Part shown: positions 18,692 through 27,640 of the stretch, piece by piece | Layout of the letters: every line of letters begins with the position of its first letter | How positions within the stretch are numbered: the stretch's first letter is position 1 | NCBI GenBank assembly: GCA_024710405.1 | Contig: JANJUV010000017.1 | Span: 186,001 to 250,000 of the forward strand | From: Bacteroidales bacterium | GTDB taxonomy: Bacteria > Bacteroidota > Bacteroidia > Bacteroidales > F082 | Direction: 5' to 3' | Length of the DNA stretch: 64,000 bases | Made by a program: the position numbers and the translations under genes | Notes under the pieces: generated by a model | The model's database searches: none | Seen by the model: the letters and a program-made list of their open reading frames with translations, nothing else | Told to the model about the DNA's origin: nothing

Positions 18692-18928
18692 ATGTCAGAG
18701 ATCAAAGACAAAATTGTTTCAATTATCGTTGATAAGCTGGGCGTAGAGCCGGCTGAAGTAACTAATGAAGCCAGCTTCACCAACGATCTGGGTGCCGACT
18801 CCCTGGATACTGTTGAGTTGATCATGGAGTTTGAAAAAGAGTTTAACCTGGCCATTCCGGATGATCAGGCTGAAAAAATTGCAACAGTTGGCGATGCCAT
18901 CAGATACATTGAAGAAAACAAAAGCTAA
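18692..18928 (+). CDS. acpP: Acyl carrier protein
   Basis: This is a 78-residue acidic helical protein carrying growing fatty acyl chains on 4'-phosphopantetheine. The attachment serine is in the invariant [15 protein letters not shown] motif. Length and sequence are typical. It sits 17 bp upstream of fabF, its main partner, and starts the acpP-fabF-rnc-(IPExxxVDY)-pyk group that is conserved in Bacteroidota. Confidence 0.98.
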   Translation: MSEIKDKIVSIIVDKLGVEPAEVTNEASFTNDLGADSLDTVELIMEFEKEFNLAIPDDQAEKIATVGDAIRYIEENKS

Positions 18929-18945
18929 GTAATCAATCCACTTCT

Positions 18946-20199
18946 ATGGAGCTTAAACGAGTAGTTGTAACCGGCTTGGGAGCCATTACCCCTATTGGTA
19001 ACACCATTCCCGAGTATTGGGAAGGACTGGCAAATGGAGTCAGTGGCGCTGCTGGTATTACCCGCTTCGACTCCTCCAAGTTCAAGACCCAGTTCGCCTG
19101 TGAGGTGAAAAATTATGACTGGACGAAATTTTTCGACCGGAAAGAAGTAAGAAAGTATGACCTCTTTGCACAGTTCGGTCTCATTTCGGCCGATGAAGCA
19201 ATCAAAGATTCCGGGCTGAGCAAAGAGAATACTGATTTTGACGAGGTTGGCGTAATCTGGTCATCAGGTATTGGCGGTTTACAGACTCTTTTTGAGGAAG
19301 TCGTTGGCTTTGTGGGCAGCGATCGTACTCCAAGATTCAATCCGTTCTTTATCCCTAAAATGATCGCCGACATTACAGCCGGTCATATCTCAATCAAATA
19401 CGGATTCCGCGGACCAAATTTTGCCACTGTTTCGGCTTGTGCCTCATCGGCCAACGCACTCATTGACGCACTGATGTACATCAGGCTGGGCAAGGCCGTT
19501 GCCATTGTGGCCGGAGGTTCCGAGGCAGCAATAAGCGAATCAGGTGTCGGTGGTTTTAATGCCATGCATGCCATTTCGACACGCAACGATGACCCCAAAA
19601 CAGCTTCACGCCCGTTCGACAAGGATCGTGATGGCTTCGTGATGGGCGAAGGTGGCGGCGGAATGGTGTTCGAAGAACTGGAACACGCACTGGCCCGTGG
19701 CGCAAAAATATATGCTGAAGTAGTTGGCGGTGGTTTGTCGGCTGATGCCTCCCACATGACATCACCACATCCCGAAGGATTCGGAGCTTACCTGAGTATG
19801 AAACGTGCACTTGATGATGCAGGAATGAACCCTGAAGAGATCGACCACCTCAACACCCACGGTACATCAACCCCCCTTGGAGACATTGCCGAACCACAAG
19901 CCATCGTAAATCTTTTTGGCGAACATGCCTACAAAATAAGCATCAACTCCACAAAATCGATGACCGGACACCTTCTTGGTGGTGCCGGTGTTGTTGAAGC
20001 CATAGCATCGGTGCTTGCCATGAATCACAATCTGGTTCCGCCAACGATCAATCATTATACTGATGACCCGGAAATCGACAACAAGCTCGACTTCACATTT
20101 AACCAGCCAAGGAAGCGTGAAATCAATGCTGCCCTTAGCAACACTTTCGGTTTTGGCGGCCACAATGCTTCCATCATCTTCAAGAAGTTTGTAAAGTAA
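18946..20199 (+). CDS. fabF: 3-oxoacyl-ACP synthase II
   Basis: This 417-residue condensing enzyme elongates acyl-ACP with malonyl-ACP in fatty-acid synthesis. The catalytic Cys is in VSACASSANALIDAL, and the two active-site His residues are in NTHGTSTPLGD and STKSMTGHLLGGAG. The glycine-rich end (NTFGFGGHNASIIFKKF) is characteristic. Start and length are standard. It follows acpP by 17 bp and precedes rnc by 18 bp, in one operon. Confidence 0.97.
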   Translation: MELKRVVVTGLGAITPIGNTIPEYWEGLANGVSGAAGITRFDSSKFKTQFACEVKNYDWTKFFDRKEVRKYDLFAQFGLISADEAIKDSGLSKENTDFDEVGVIWSSGIGGLQTLFEEVVGFVGSDRTPRFNPFFIPKMIADITAGHISIKYGFRGPNFATVSACASSANALIDALMYIRLGKAVAIVAGGSEAAISESGVGGFNAMHAISTRNDDPKTASRPFDKDRDGFVMGEGGGGMVFEELEHALARGAKIYAEVVGGGLSADASHMTSPHPEGFGAYLSMKRALDDAGMNPEEIDHLNTHGTSTPLGDIAEPQAIVNLFGEHAYKISINSTKSMTGHLLGGAGVVEAIASVLAMNHNLVPPTINHYTDDPEIDNKLDFTFNQPRKREINAALSNTFGFGGHNASIIFKKFVK

Positions 20200-20217
20200 A
20201 GTTAAATCCGGTTCATT

Positions 20218-20955
20218 TTGGTTCTTCGGAGCACGGTCAAAAAACTATTTTCGGCAGATAAAGAACTGTCAAAAACACTGAAAAACATTTTCGGGTTTTA
20301 TCCCGGAAATGTTTTTTTATACCAACTGGCCTTCAGACACAAATCTGCCTCACAGGAAATCATCAATGGCTACCGGGTGAGCAACGAACGACTTGAATAC
20401 CTTGGCGACGCCATACTGAGCGCTGTGGTGGCCGACTTCCTCTTTAAAAAATTTCCCTATAAAAACGAAGGCTTCCTCACCGAAATGCGTGCGCGTATTG
20501 TAAGCCGAGTATCGCTCAACAAACTTTCGCAAAAACTGGGAATTGATCAGCTGGTGCAAAAAAGCAAAGATCAGCGAAACCCGTTCAGGTCGGCCAACGG
20601 AGACGCCTTTGAAGCATTCATCGGTGCCATGTTTCTCGACAAAGGATACAACTTTACCCGAAAAATCCTCATTGAACGGATTATTTCCACACACCTCGAT
20701 ATGGATGCCCTCGAAAAGCACGAAATAAACCCAAAAAGCAGGCTGATCGAATGGGCACAAAAGGAAAAGAAAGTGGTTGAATTCAAACTTGTAAGCGAAC
20801 TTGGTGAAGGCTACCGGAAACAATATATGGTAGAGGTTCTGCTTGACTCACAGTCGTTTAGTAAGGCTCAGGATTTCAGCATAAAAGGTGCCGAACAGCT
20901 TGCTGCAGAAAGAACACTGCTGGCCATCAATCAGGTGGACAATACTATTGACTGA
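20218..20955 (+). CDS. rnc: Ribonuclease III
   Basis: This 245-residue double-strand-specific endoribonuclease processes rRNA precursors and other structured RNAs. The catalytic signature NERLEYLGDAILSAVVADFLF is present, with the second acidic patch around NGDAFEAFIGAMFLDKGY. A double-stranded-RNA-binding domain follows at the C-terminus, ending SIKGAEQLAAERTLLAI. No ATG fits the N-terminus; the best start is TTG at 20218, 18 bp after fabF. The N-terminal region (VKKLFSADKELSKTLKNIFGFYPGN) looks like that of Bacteroidota homologues. Confidence 0.95.
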   Translation: MVLRSTVKKLFSADKELSKTLKNIFGFYPGNVFLYQLAFRHKSASQEIINGYRVSNERLEYLGDAILSAVVADFLFKKFPYKNEGFLTEMRARIVSRVSLNKLSQKLGIDQLVQKSKDQRNPFRSANGDAFEAFIGAMFLDKGYNFTRKILIERIISTHLDMDALEKHEINPKSRLIEWAQKEKKVVEFKLVSELGEGYRKQYMVEVLLDSQSFSKAQDFSIKGAEQLAAERTLLAINQVDNTID

Positions 20956-21005
20956 TGTACCTTCCTTTTTCAATGCAGGTTTTAGTATTTTAGCGAAAAG
21001 TTTTT

Positions 21006-21482
21006 GTGGCGCCAAAAAAAAACATCCTTAAAGTAGAACCCTTTGAAGACCTGAGGGTTTTCGGAATTGCATCATCCAACCGCGATTATGCTCTGGCCTG
21101 GCATATGAACGAAAAGTTAGGTCTCAACCTGCAGCGACTCGAAAACCTCAGGGCATCAGATGAAGAATCACCAGGTTTCCCTTTTTATTATTATGATGAA
21201 GGCGAAAACCAAAATGTATTCAGCCTTGTGAGCAACAACAGCGATGGCACACTGCTCCTGAAAATGCCCGCGCGTACCGATTTTTTCCTCATCATCCGAA
21301 ATCCGCTCAACGAATCCCGTCTCTCTGCAATATTGAGTATCATTCGCAGCATCAGTGGCATACTGATGGTTTATGAAATTGATCTGGCCAAATACAAACA
21401 AATTGACACAGTGCTTGAAGAGCTCGAATTTCATGAAATGATGATTCAAAAGAAACAAACACGAAAACACCACCGAAATTAA
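21006..21482 (+). CDS. IPExxxVDY-family protein (unknown function)
   Basis: This 158-residue cytoplasmic protein sits between rnc and pyk. That position, length and pattern (YALAWHMNEKLGL, then FPFYYYDEGENQ, then the core motif) match a Bacteroidota family named for an IPExxxVDY motif. Here the motif is degenerate and reads KMPARTDFFLIIRN. The start is GTG at 21006. No catalytic site is evident. Co-occurrence with rnc and pyk suggests a housekeeping role, but the function is not known to me. Confidence 0.8.
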   Translation: MAPKKNILKVEPFEDLRVFGIASSNRDYALAWHMNEKLGLNLQRLENLRASDEESPGFPFYYYDEGENQNVFSLVSNNSDGTLLLKMPARTDFFLIIRNPLNESRLSAILSIIRSISGILMVYEIDLAKYKQIDTVLEELEFHEMMIQKKQTRKHHRN

Positions 21483-21491
21483 ACCCGCCTG

Positions 21492-22913
21492 ATGAAAACA
21501 AAAATTACTGCAACGCTCGGCCCCGCCTCATCCAGTCCCGGGGTGATCAGGCAACTCATCCAATCAGGTGTCGATGTGTTCAGGCTTAACTTCTCGCACG
21601 GAACCCACGAGGAACATGCCGAAACTATTGCACTGATTCACCGGATAAACAAAGAACAGAATACTTCGGCAGCAATCATGGCTGACCTGCAAGGTCCAAA
21701 AATAAGATTGGGAAGTTTTGAAGATGAATCGGTTACTCTTAAGCCAAACGACAGGATTGTGTTTACATCACGATTACTTACAGGAAAAAAAGAGATCGTA
21801 AGCATCAGTTACCCATCTTTTGCTGCCGATGTGAAACCCGGCGAAACAGTGCTTGTTGATGACGGCAAAATCGCTTTCAGGGTGATACATACCGACAATC
21901 ATGAAGAAGTGCTCATGGAATGTATTAATGGTGGTGTTCTTTTTCCGCGCAAAGGCGTCAACCTTCCCGACACATCCATCTCACTGCCTTCGCTCACCGA
22001 AAAGGATCACAACGATCTGAATTTCATACTTCTGCACGAGATACACTGGATCGCTCTTTCATTTGTAAGATCTGCCGCCGACATCAGATATCTGCGGCAA
22101 CTGATCAACAAAGGTCGTATAGAGAACAAACCCCGTATTGTTGCCAAAATCGAAAAACCACAAGCCGTACAGGTTATTGATCAGATCATCCTCGAAACAG
22201 ATGCTGTTATGATTGCCAGAGGCGATCTTGGTGTGGAAATGCCCATGCAGACAGTCCCCATGATTCAGAAACGCATCATAAATGCCTGTCAGAAAGCAGG
22301 CAGACCAGTGATAGTGGCTACGCAAATGATGGAAGGTATGATCGATAACATCAGGCCAACGCGTGCTGAGGTAAACGATGTGGCCAACTCGGTACTGGAC
22401 GGAGCTGATTCGCTGATGCTGAGCGGCGAGACTTCTGTAGGTAAGTTTCCCGTAAAAACAGTGGAAATAATGCAGGCAATCATGTCTGAAATCGAACAGG
22501 ATGAGGCTCGGTTTTACCGGCAATATCCACCCGAAAACATCATACATCCGCGGTATATCAGCGATTCGGTGCTTTATAATGCCTGTGAAATGGCCAGACA
22601 AACACAATCTGAAGCCATCATCGTTATTTCGCATTCCGGTTACTCTGCACTCAGACTCTCGGCACACCGGCCGAAGGCCAACGTGTTTGTGTTTACTTCT
22701 GATCGTTTCCTGCAGGCACAACTTAGCCTTCTGTGGGGCGTCAGGGTTTTCTTCGACGAAAGCCTCAACGATCCCGGACACTATTACGAAAAGCTAAAAT
22801 CGCGCCTGCTCAGCGAAAAACTCATCCGGCCGGGAATGTTGTTGGTGAATGTGCTCAGTCTTCCCGTTTGGGAAAAAGGATATTCAAACACAGTACGGCT
22901 GAGTATTTGTTGA
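21492..22913 (+). CDS. pyk: Pyruvate kinase
   Basis: This 473-residue glycolytic enzyme converts phosphoenolpyruvate and ADP to pyruvate and ATP. The N-terminus ITATLGPASSSPGVI and FRLNFSHGTHEEH bind substrate. ADLQGPKIRLG and the catalytic lysine motif (RIVAKIEKPQAV) follow, then MIARGDLGVEMPM. The B domain and the C-terminal regulatory domain are present, so length is normal. The start at ATG 21492 is 9 bp after the preceding stop, so it is probably read from the same transcript. It converges with pheS. Confidence 0.96.
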   Translation: MKTKITATLGPASSSPGVIRQLIQSGVDVFRLNFSHGTHEEHAETIALIHRINKEQNTSAAIMADLQGPKIRLGSFEDESVTLKPNDRIVFTSRLLTGKKEIVSISYPSFAADVKPGETVLVDDGKIAFRVIHTDNHEEVLMECINGGVLFPRKGVNLPDTSISLPSLTEKDHNDLNFILLHEIHWIALSFVRSAADIRYLRQLINKGRIENKPRIVAKIEKPQAVQVIDQIILETDAVMIARGDLGVEMPMQTVPMIQKRIINACQKAGRPVIVATQMMEGMIDNIRPTRAEVNDVANSVLDGADSLMLSGETSVGKFPVKTVEIMQAIMSEIEQDEARFYRQYPPENIIHPRYISDSVLYNACEMARQTQSEAIIVISHSGYSALRLSAHRPKANVFVFTSDRFLQAQLSLLWGVRVFFDESLNDPGHYYEKLKSRLLSEKLIRPGMLLVNVLSLPVWEKGYSNTVRLSIC

Positions 22914-22981
22914 AGAACATAACCTATAATCCGGTCAGGAATAGGCAGGCCATAAAAAATCTGACGTTACTTATGCTTTTT

Positions 22982-23998
22982 TTACTGAGCTGCCTCAAAT
23001 TGTTTGAGAAACCTGATGTCGTTCTCAAAAAACAACCTCAGGTCGTTGATCTGAAACTTCATCATGGTGATACGCTCAATGCCCATGCCAAAGGCATAAC
23101 CACTGTATATGCTGCTATCAATGCCGCAGGCCTCAAGCACATTGGGATCGACCATTCCGCAACCCATAATTTCGACCCAGCCACTGTGTTTGCAGATATT
23201 GCATCCACTGCCTCCACAAATATTGCACGACACATCCATTTCTGCTGATGTCTCTGTGAACGGAAAATAGGATGGCCTGAAACGGATGCGCGTCTCAGCA
23301 CCAAAAAATTCCTGCGCAAAATAAAAGAGAGTCTGCTTCAGGTCGGCGAAGGAAACGTCCTTGTCCACATAAAGCCCTTCGATCTGATGAAAAATACAGT
23401 GCGCGCGTGCTGATATGGCCTCGTTACGGAACACCCTGCCCGGGGCAATAATTCTGATCGGCAGTTTTCCGGCTTCCATTACCCTCACCTGAACACTTGA
23501 AGTGTGCGTGCGCAGGGCTATATCAGGGTCTCTGCTGATAAAAAAGGTGTCCTGCATGTCCCTTGCAGGATGCTCAGGGGGGAAATTCAATGCCGTGAAA
23601 TTGTGGAAATCATCTTCAATTTCAGGACCTTCGCTGATGGTAAACCCAATACGTTTAAAAATGCTGTTGATCTGATTCCGCACTATAGAAAGCGGATGAC
23701 GACCTCCCGAAAACTGTCCGGCAGGGAGGGTGAGATCGGGTTTTGCTATAGGTGCTTTTTCAATCTCTCCAATCTGTCTGAACTGATTGAGTCTTCCCTG
23801 AGCTTTGTCTTTCAATTCATTGAGCAATACGCCCATCTCTTTCCTGTCTTCCGGTGCAACAGTTTTAAAATCAGCAAAAAGTCCGGCAATCAGTCCTTTT
23901 TTGCTCATGAACTTCAACCTGAAGGCCTCAAGCGCATCAGCGTTCTCAGGAACAAATGCTTCTATCTCAGTGAGCAGCGCAGCAATTTTATCTTTCAT
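22982..23998 (-). CDS. pheS: Phenylalanyl-tRNA synthetase alpha subunit
   Basis: This 338-residue class II synthetase subunit charges tRNA-Phe with its beta partner (pheT, not in the window). An N-terminal coiled-coil tRNA-binding arm spans about residues 1-95. The catalytic core has motif 1 around GFTISEGPEIEDDFHNF, motif 2 with RVFRNEAISARAHCIFHQIEGL, and motif 3 at the C-terminus (GMGIERITMMKF). A Cys-rich segment near 255-270 (CNICGGSGCNICKHSGW) is present in many bacterial PheS. It is followed upstream by the cyclophilin gene on the same strand, 8 bp away. Confidence 0.96.
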   Translation of the reverse strand: MKDKIAALLTEIEAFVPENADALEAFRLKFMSKKGLIAGLFADFKTVAPEDRKEMGVLLNELKDKAQGRLNQFRQIGEIEKAPIAKPDLTLPAGQFSGGRHPLSIVRNQINSIFKRIGFTISEGPEIEDDFHNFTALNFPPEHPARDMQDTFFISRDPDIALRTHTSSVQVRVMEAGKLPIRIIAPGRVFRNEAISARAHCIFHQIEGLYVDKDVSFADLKQTLFYFAQEFFGAETRIRFRPSYFPFTETSAEMDVSCNICGGSGCNICKHSGWVEIMGCGMVDPNVLEACGIDSSIYSGYAFGMGIERITMMKFQINDLRLFFENDIRFLKQFEAAQ

Positions 23999-24006
23999 CT
24001 GCCGGA

Positions 24007-24633
24007 TTATTCTAAAATTTCAATAGTCATGGTAACATCTTTCACGGGCTTGTCGCCTGCACCTGTTTTAACGGCTGCAATCTTATCAATTACCTCAAGA
24101 CCATCAATAACCTCCCCGAAAACAGTGTATCCGCCATCAAGATGAGGTGTCCCGCCTACCTCGGCATAAGCCCTCATTTGCTGTGGAGTGTATTTAATAC
24201 CATTGCGTGCCGACATCATCTGCAGGGTTCTTTCATCAAATTTCTGTCCCTGAACAAGATAAAACTGTGATCCTGAAGATTTCTTTTCTGGATTTACCTG
24301 ATCGGGCATACGTGCAGCGGCAAGTGCTCCTTTTTTGTGGATGTATTTTGAATTAAACTCAGCATCAACCTGATAGCCGGGATCACTTTTGCCGGCAGCA
24401 TTTCCGCCTCCCTGAATCATAAAATTGTTGATAACACGGTGAAACGGGCTTTTGTCGTACCAACCCTGCTTCACCAGCTTGATGAAATTGTCGCGGTGCT
24501 TGGGAGTATCATTATATAATTTGGCGGTGATGTTGCCAAACTCAGTCTTGATCACGACAACAGTTTCTGCTTTGTTTTGCGCAGAAAGTGAAAAAACCGT
24601 AAAAAACAAAAGAATGAAAAGTGACTGTTTCAT
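24007..24633 (-). CDS. Exported peptidyl-prolyl cis-trans isomerase, cyclophilin type
   Basis: This 208-residue protein has a signal peptide (MKQSLFILLFFTVFSLSAQ), so it acts in the periplasm as a folding catalyst. Cyclophilin motifs are seen: TEFGNITAKLYNDTPKHRDNF, the catalytic Arg in SPFHRVINNFMIQGG, GSQFYLVQG, and HLDGGYTVFGEVIDGLEV. An insert (RNGIKYTPQQMRAYAEVGG) before HLDGG is common in Bacteroidota forms. It has its own -7 box at 24669-24676 and may be co-transcribed with pheS, whose ATG is 8 bp downstream. Confidence 0.95.
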   Translation of the reverse strand: MKQSLFILLFFTVFSLSAQNKAETVVVIKTEFGNITAKLYNDTPKHRDNFIKLVKQGWYDKSPFHRVINNFMIQGGGNAAGKSDPGYQVDAEFNSKYIHKKGALAAARMPDQVNPEKKSSGSQFYLVQGQKFDERTLQMMSARNGIKYTPQQMRAYAEVGGTPHLDGGYTVFGEVIDGLEVIDKIAAVKTGAGDKPVKDVTMTIEILE

Positions 24634-24668
24634 TGCTGATTAAGTTAATGGTGAATAATAAACCGTGG

Positions 24669-24676
24669 CAAAAGTA
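24669..24676 (-). promoter_or_regulatory. -7 box TACTTTTG upstream of the cyclophilin gene
   Basis: CAAAAGTA on the plus strand reads TACTTTTG on the minus strand, matching TAnnTTTG. It is 36 nt before the ATG at 24633 and could drive the cyclophilin-pheS pair. Confidence 0.55.
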
Positions 24677-24697
24677 AAAAAAATGCCTTTTGAATGG

Positions 24698-25282
24698 TTA
24701 GCGATGTTTGCGGTTTGCCTCGGTGAAGCATTTGCGGCATAATGGTTCATAGCTCTCGGTTTCGCCCAGCATAACAAGCTTTTCACCCGCAACGGTCCGG
24801 TGCGAATACTGTGCCAGATTGCCGCACTTCATGCAGATGGCATGCACCTTGGTAACATACTCGGCTATGGCCATCATGGCAGGCATAGGACCAAACGGAT
24901 GGCCTTGAAAGTCCATGTCGAGACCTGCAACTACAACCCTTAATCCGGCTGTGGCCAACTGGTCACACACATAGGGCAATTCATCATCAAAAAACTGTGC
25001 TTCATCGATGCCGATTACATCAAACTCATTGGAATAAAACAAAATCTGAGAAGCATTCTGCAGTGGAATGGATGCCATCGCATGATCATCGTGAGAAACC
25101 ACCTCGCTTTCGCTGTAACGCGTATCTATCTGTGGTTTAAATATCTGCACCCTTTGCCTGGCAATGCGAGCCCGGTTCAGTCTTCGGATTAATTCTTCAG
25201 TCTTGCCCGAAAACATTGAACCGCAAACCACTTCTATCCAGCCGGTACGCGATTTACTGTTTGTATCTTTTTCGAGAAACAT
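24698..25282 (-). CDS. tdk: Thymidine kinase
   Basis: This 194-residue type II thymidine kinase phosphorylates thymidine in nucleotide salvage. The P-loop is in [16 protein letters not shown], the Walker B/base motif is [11 protein letters not shown], and the lasso region carries a zinc site (CMKCG and CRKCF). [12 protein letters not shown] is the family signature. Length is standard. A -7 box lies at 25331-25338. It is divergent from the 275-aa gene at 25385. Confidence 0.96.
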   Translation of the reverse strand: MFLEKDTNSKSRTGWIEVVCGSMFSGKTEELIRRLNRARIARQRVQIFKPQIDTRYSESEVVSHDDHAMASIPLQNASQILFYSNEFDVIGIDEAQFFDDELPYVCDQLATAGLRVVVAGLDMDFQGHPFGPMPAMMAIAEYVTKVHAICMKCGNLAQYSHRTVAGEKLVMLGETESYEPLCRKCFTEANRKHR

Positions 25283-25330
25283 AATGCCGGCTGATAACTA
25301 ATTCGTAATTTTAGCGGTTCTGATTACCCG

Positions 25331-25338
25331 CAAAATTA
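25331..25338 (-). promoter_or_regulatory. -7 box TAATTTTG of tdk
   Basis: CAAAATTA on the plus strand reads TAATTTTG on the minus strand, a match to TAnnTTTG, 49 nt upstream of the tdk start. Confidence 0.5.
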
Positions 25339-25384
25339 GACAGAAATTCCCAAATAAATACACAAATTGCTCGTTTAAGGTTAT

Positions 25385-26212
25385 ATGGAACAAAATCAGG
25401 CAATAAAGAAAATTCTGTTGGAAACAGAAAACTTTCAGGCTCACCTCAGAAGAGTTTCTAAACCCGGTCATCAATTGCATCCGCTGGATATTGACCTGAT
25501 GATGGCCAAATTAAGAGGTATCTACGAAGAGGTAATGCAGATGCATAGGTTTACAGGTGTTGGCAATCATGATGCACCTCCAGCAGAACCAACAACCGTG
25601 AGCAAACAACAGTCAGCGGCTGATGCGGCCGGCAGTGCAGTCAATGCGGATGTTCCGGGTTTCGCTGAACCACCAATAACCGTTCATCAGGCACCTGAGC
25701 CGGTGGTGGAAATCACTAAAAATAAACCAGAGGAACTTCACGAAAAACAGATTGAAGTTATCATCAACACTCCGTCCCCAGTAGTTGAGTTGCAACCTGA
25801 AATAATCAGGCAGGAACCAATGACCGAGCATTATGAAATCAAACCAGAGCGTGAATCAGCAAGGCCTCCGGTGAAAACCACCCTCGACCTCTTTGCTCAA
25901 TCCGGCGCGGAAAGCATCGCTTCACGATTTGGCGCCGATGACGACCCAAGCATCGCAGCCAGAATGCAAAAAGCCAAAATAAATGACCTTCGCTCAGCAA
26001 TAGGAATCAATGATAAGTTTTTGTTTATTAACGATCTGTTCCGCGGCAACATGCAACAATACAACAAAGTGCTGGATGAACTTAACGATTTCAAGAGTCT
26101 GGGTGGAGCCCAAACCTACCTGATGGAACTGAAGGTCGAACACCAATGGGATGCTGAATCCAACGCATTCAACAGGTTGAGCCATTTTGTCGAACGCAGG
26201 TTTGGAGCCTGA
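25385..26212 (+). CDS. Conserved protein of unknown function with C-terminal helical domain
   Basis: This 275-residue cytoplasmic protein has no signal peptide. A first helical part (1-60) is followed by a low-complexity linker rich in Pro, Glu, Val and Ala (about 60-170). A conserved-looking C-terminal domain comes last (DLRSAIGINDKFLFINDLFRGNMQQYNKVLDELNDF), ending HFVERRFGA. I have seen this C-terminal pattern in Bacteroidota hypothetical proteins but know no function. It is divergent from tdk and 16 bp upstream of the M28 peptidase gene. Confidence 0.8.
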   Translation: MEQNQAIKKILLETENFQAHLRRVSKPGHQLHPLDIDLMMAKLRGIYEEVMQMHRFTGVGNHDAPPAEPTTVSKQQSAADAAGSAVNADVPGFAEPPITVHQAPEPVVEITKNKPEELHEKQIEVIINTPSPVVELQPEIIRQEPMTEHYEIKPERESARPPVKTTLDLFAQSGAESIASRFGADDDPSIAARMQKAKINDLRSAIGINDKFLFINDLFRGNMQQYNKVLDELNDFKSLGGAQTYLMELKVEHQWDAESNAFNRLSHFVERRFGA

Positions 26213-26228
26213 AAAGATGATATTCACT

Positions 26229-27503
26229 ATGAAAAAATTATTTTTACTCATTGTTGCCCTGACGGGCTTCGTTTTTCTTTCAGCTCAGGACAGGGGATAT
26301 GTTCATCGTATTGTGAGAGAATTATCCTCTCCGGCACTTCATGGCCGGGGCTATGTCAGGTCGGGAGACATCAGGGCAGCCGTGATTCTTGAAAAAGAAA
26401 TGAAAAAAGCTGGTTTACAGGCTTTCAATGGTGATTATGTACAACGCTATTCTTTTTCTATTAACAGTTTTCCGGGAAAACTAACCGTTAAAGCAGGCAA
26501 AAAGAAACTCCGCCCCGGATACGATTTTGTGTTGGCGCCCAGCGTGACTTCAATGGACGAAACATTCAATCTGCATTGGATTCCTGACACTGTAACCACA
26601 ATTGAGTCAGCCCTGAAAATCATGGATACCACCGGTCTCAGCAGAAGCCTGGTTGTTGCTCCCTCCGGAATACAATCTCTTTACAGGACAGGTTTCCCCG
26701 GCGCGCGCGGTGTTATTCAGCTTACGAAAGGTAATGTGTGGTGGCATGTTTCTGGAGCCAGGGAACCATCGGGCAAAATTGCACTAATGATGCGCGAATC
26801 AGCCTTATCAAAAGAAACCCGGCATATCAGTATCGAGGTTGAAAGTGAGTTTCTGGTTGATCATGAAGCACGTAATTTGATCGGATATGTACCCGGAACG
26901 GCAGAGCCTGATACATTTATCGTATTCATTGCACATTATGACCATCTCGGACGAATGGGAGCCAAAACCTTGTTTCCGGGTGCTAATGACAATGCCAGCG
27001 GTACTGCCACCGTGCTTGATCTGGCCCGCTATTATGCAGCAAACCCAAACAGGGCATATTACTCCATGGCCTTCATTCTGGTTTCAGGAGAAGAAGCGGG
27101 CCTTTTGGGTTCATTTTACAATGCCGACAATCCCTTGTTTCCCCTCAGCAATATTAAATTCCTGATCAATATGGACATGGTGGGCACCGGAAGCGAAGGT
27201 TTGTCCATTGTTAATGGTGATCTGTTTCCCCGGGCTGTTGACATATTCAAACAAATCAACAGCGAAAAGGGATATTTTGCCAACATCAGATCAGGCGGCG
27301 AATCGTGCAACAGTGATCATTGCCCCTATTACCGCAAAGGTGTACCTTCCGTGTTTCTGTTTACCCGCGGAGCCGAAAACCGAGAATACCATAACGTTTA
27401 CGACACACCCGAACGGCTTCCCTTTACAGCTTATGACCAATTGTTCGGTATCATCACTGACTTTGCCATTGCATTGCAACCGGAACTGAAGAACGAAAAA
27501 TGA
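26229..27503 (+). CDS. Secreted M28-family zinc aminopeptidase
   Basis: I start at ATG 26229, which gives a signal peptide (MKKLFLLIVALTGFVFLSAQ); the ATG at 26187 lies inside the previous gene. The 424-residue chain has the M28 metal ligands in order: HYDHLG, GANDNASG, SGEEAGLLGS, INMDMVG and SDHCPYY. The family removes N-terminal residues from peptides with a dinuclear zinc site. The region of about 100 residues between signal and catalytic core is not assigned. Its stop overlaps the ATG of the 44-aa gene (ATGA). Confidence 0.92.
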   Translation: MKKLFLLIVALTGFVFLSAQDRGYVHRIVRELSSPALHGRGYVRSGDIRAAVILEKEMKKAGLQAFNGDYVQRYSFSINSFPGKLTVKAGKKKLRPGYDFVLAPSVTSMDETFNLHWIPDTVTTIESALKIMDTTGLSRSLVVAPSGIQSLYRTGFPGARGVIQLTKGNVWWHVSGAREPSGKIALMMRESALSKETRHISIEVESEFLVDHEARNLIGYVPGTAEPDTFIVFIAHYDHLGRMGAKTLFPGANDNASGTATVLDLARYYAANPNRAYYSMAFILVSGEEAGLLGSFYNADNPLFPLSNIKFLINMDMVGTGSEGLSIVNGDLFPRAVDIFKQINSEKGYFANIRSGGESCNSDHCPYYRKGVPSVFLFTRGAENREYHNVYDTPERLPFTAYDQLFGIITDFAIALQPELKNEK

Positions 27504-27634
27504 GGCTATTGGTGATTATATTAAGTCTGGTTGTGGTTGGTATTTTTACTCTGATCACATTTTATACTTCTATCAACAGCGGAGCCGGAAAAATGGAAGA
27601 ATGGTTCAGAAAGCTCAATGGCAAACGTAAATAA
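27500..27634 (+). CDS. Small single-pass membrane protein (44 aa)
   Basis: The ATG at 27500 overlaps the stop of the M28 peptidase gene in an ATGA junction, and the stop at 27632-27634 is 6 bp before the rsmI start. The product has one strong helix (LLVIILSLVVVGIFTLITFY) and a short hydrophilic tail ending in basic residues (EEWFRKLNGKRK). Translational coupling on both sides makes it a likely real gene that length cut-offs would miss. Function unknown. Confidence 0.65.
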   Translation: MRLLVIILSLVVVGIFTLITFYTSINSGAGKMEEWFRKLNGKRK

Positions 27635-27640
27635 AAACAT

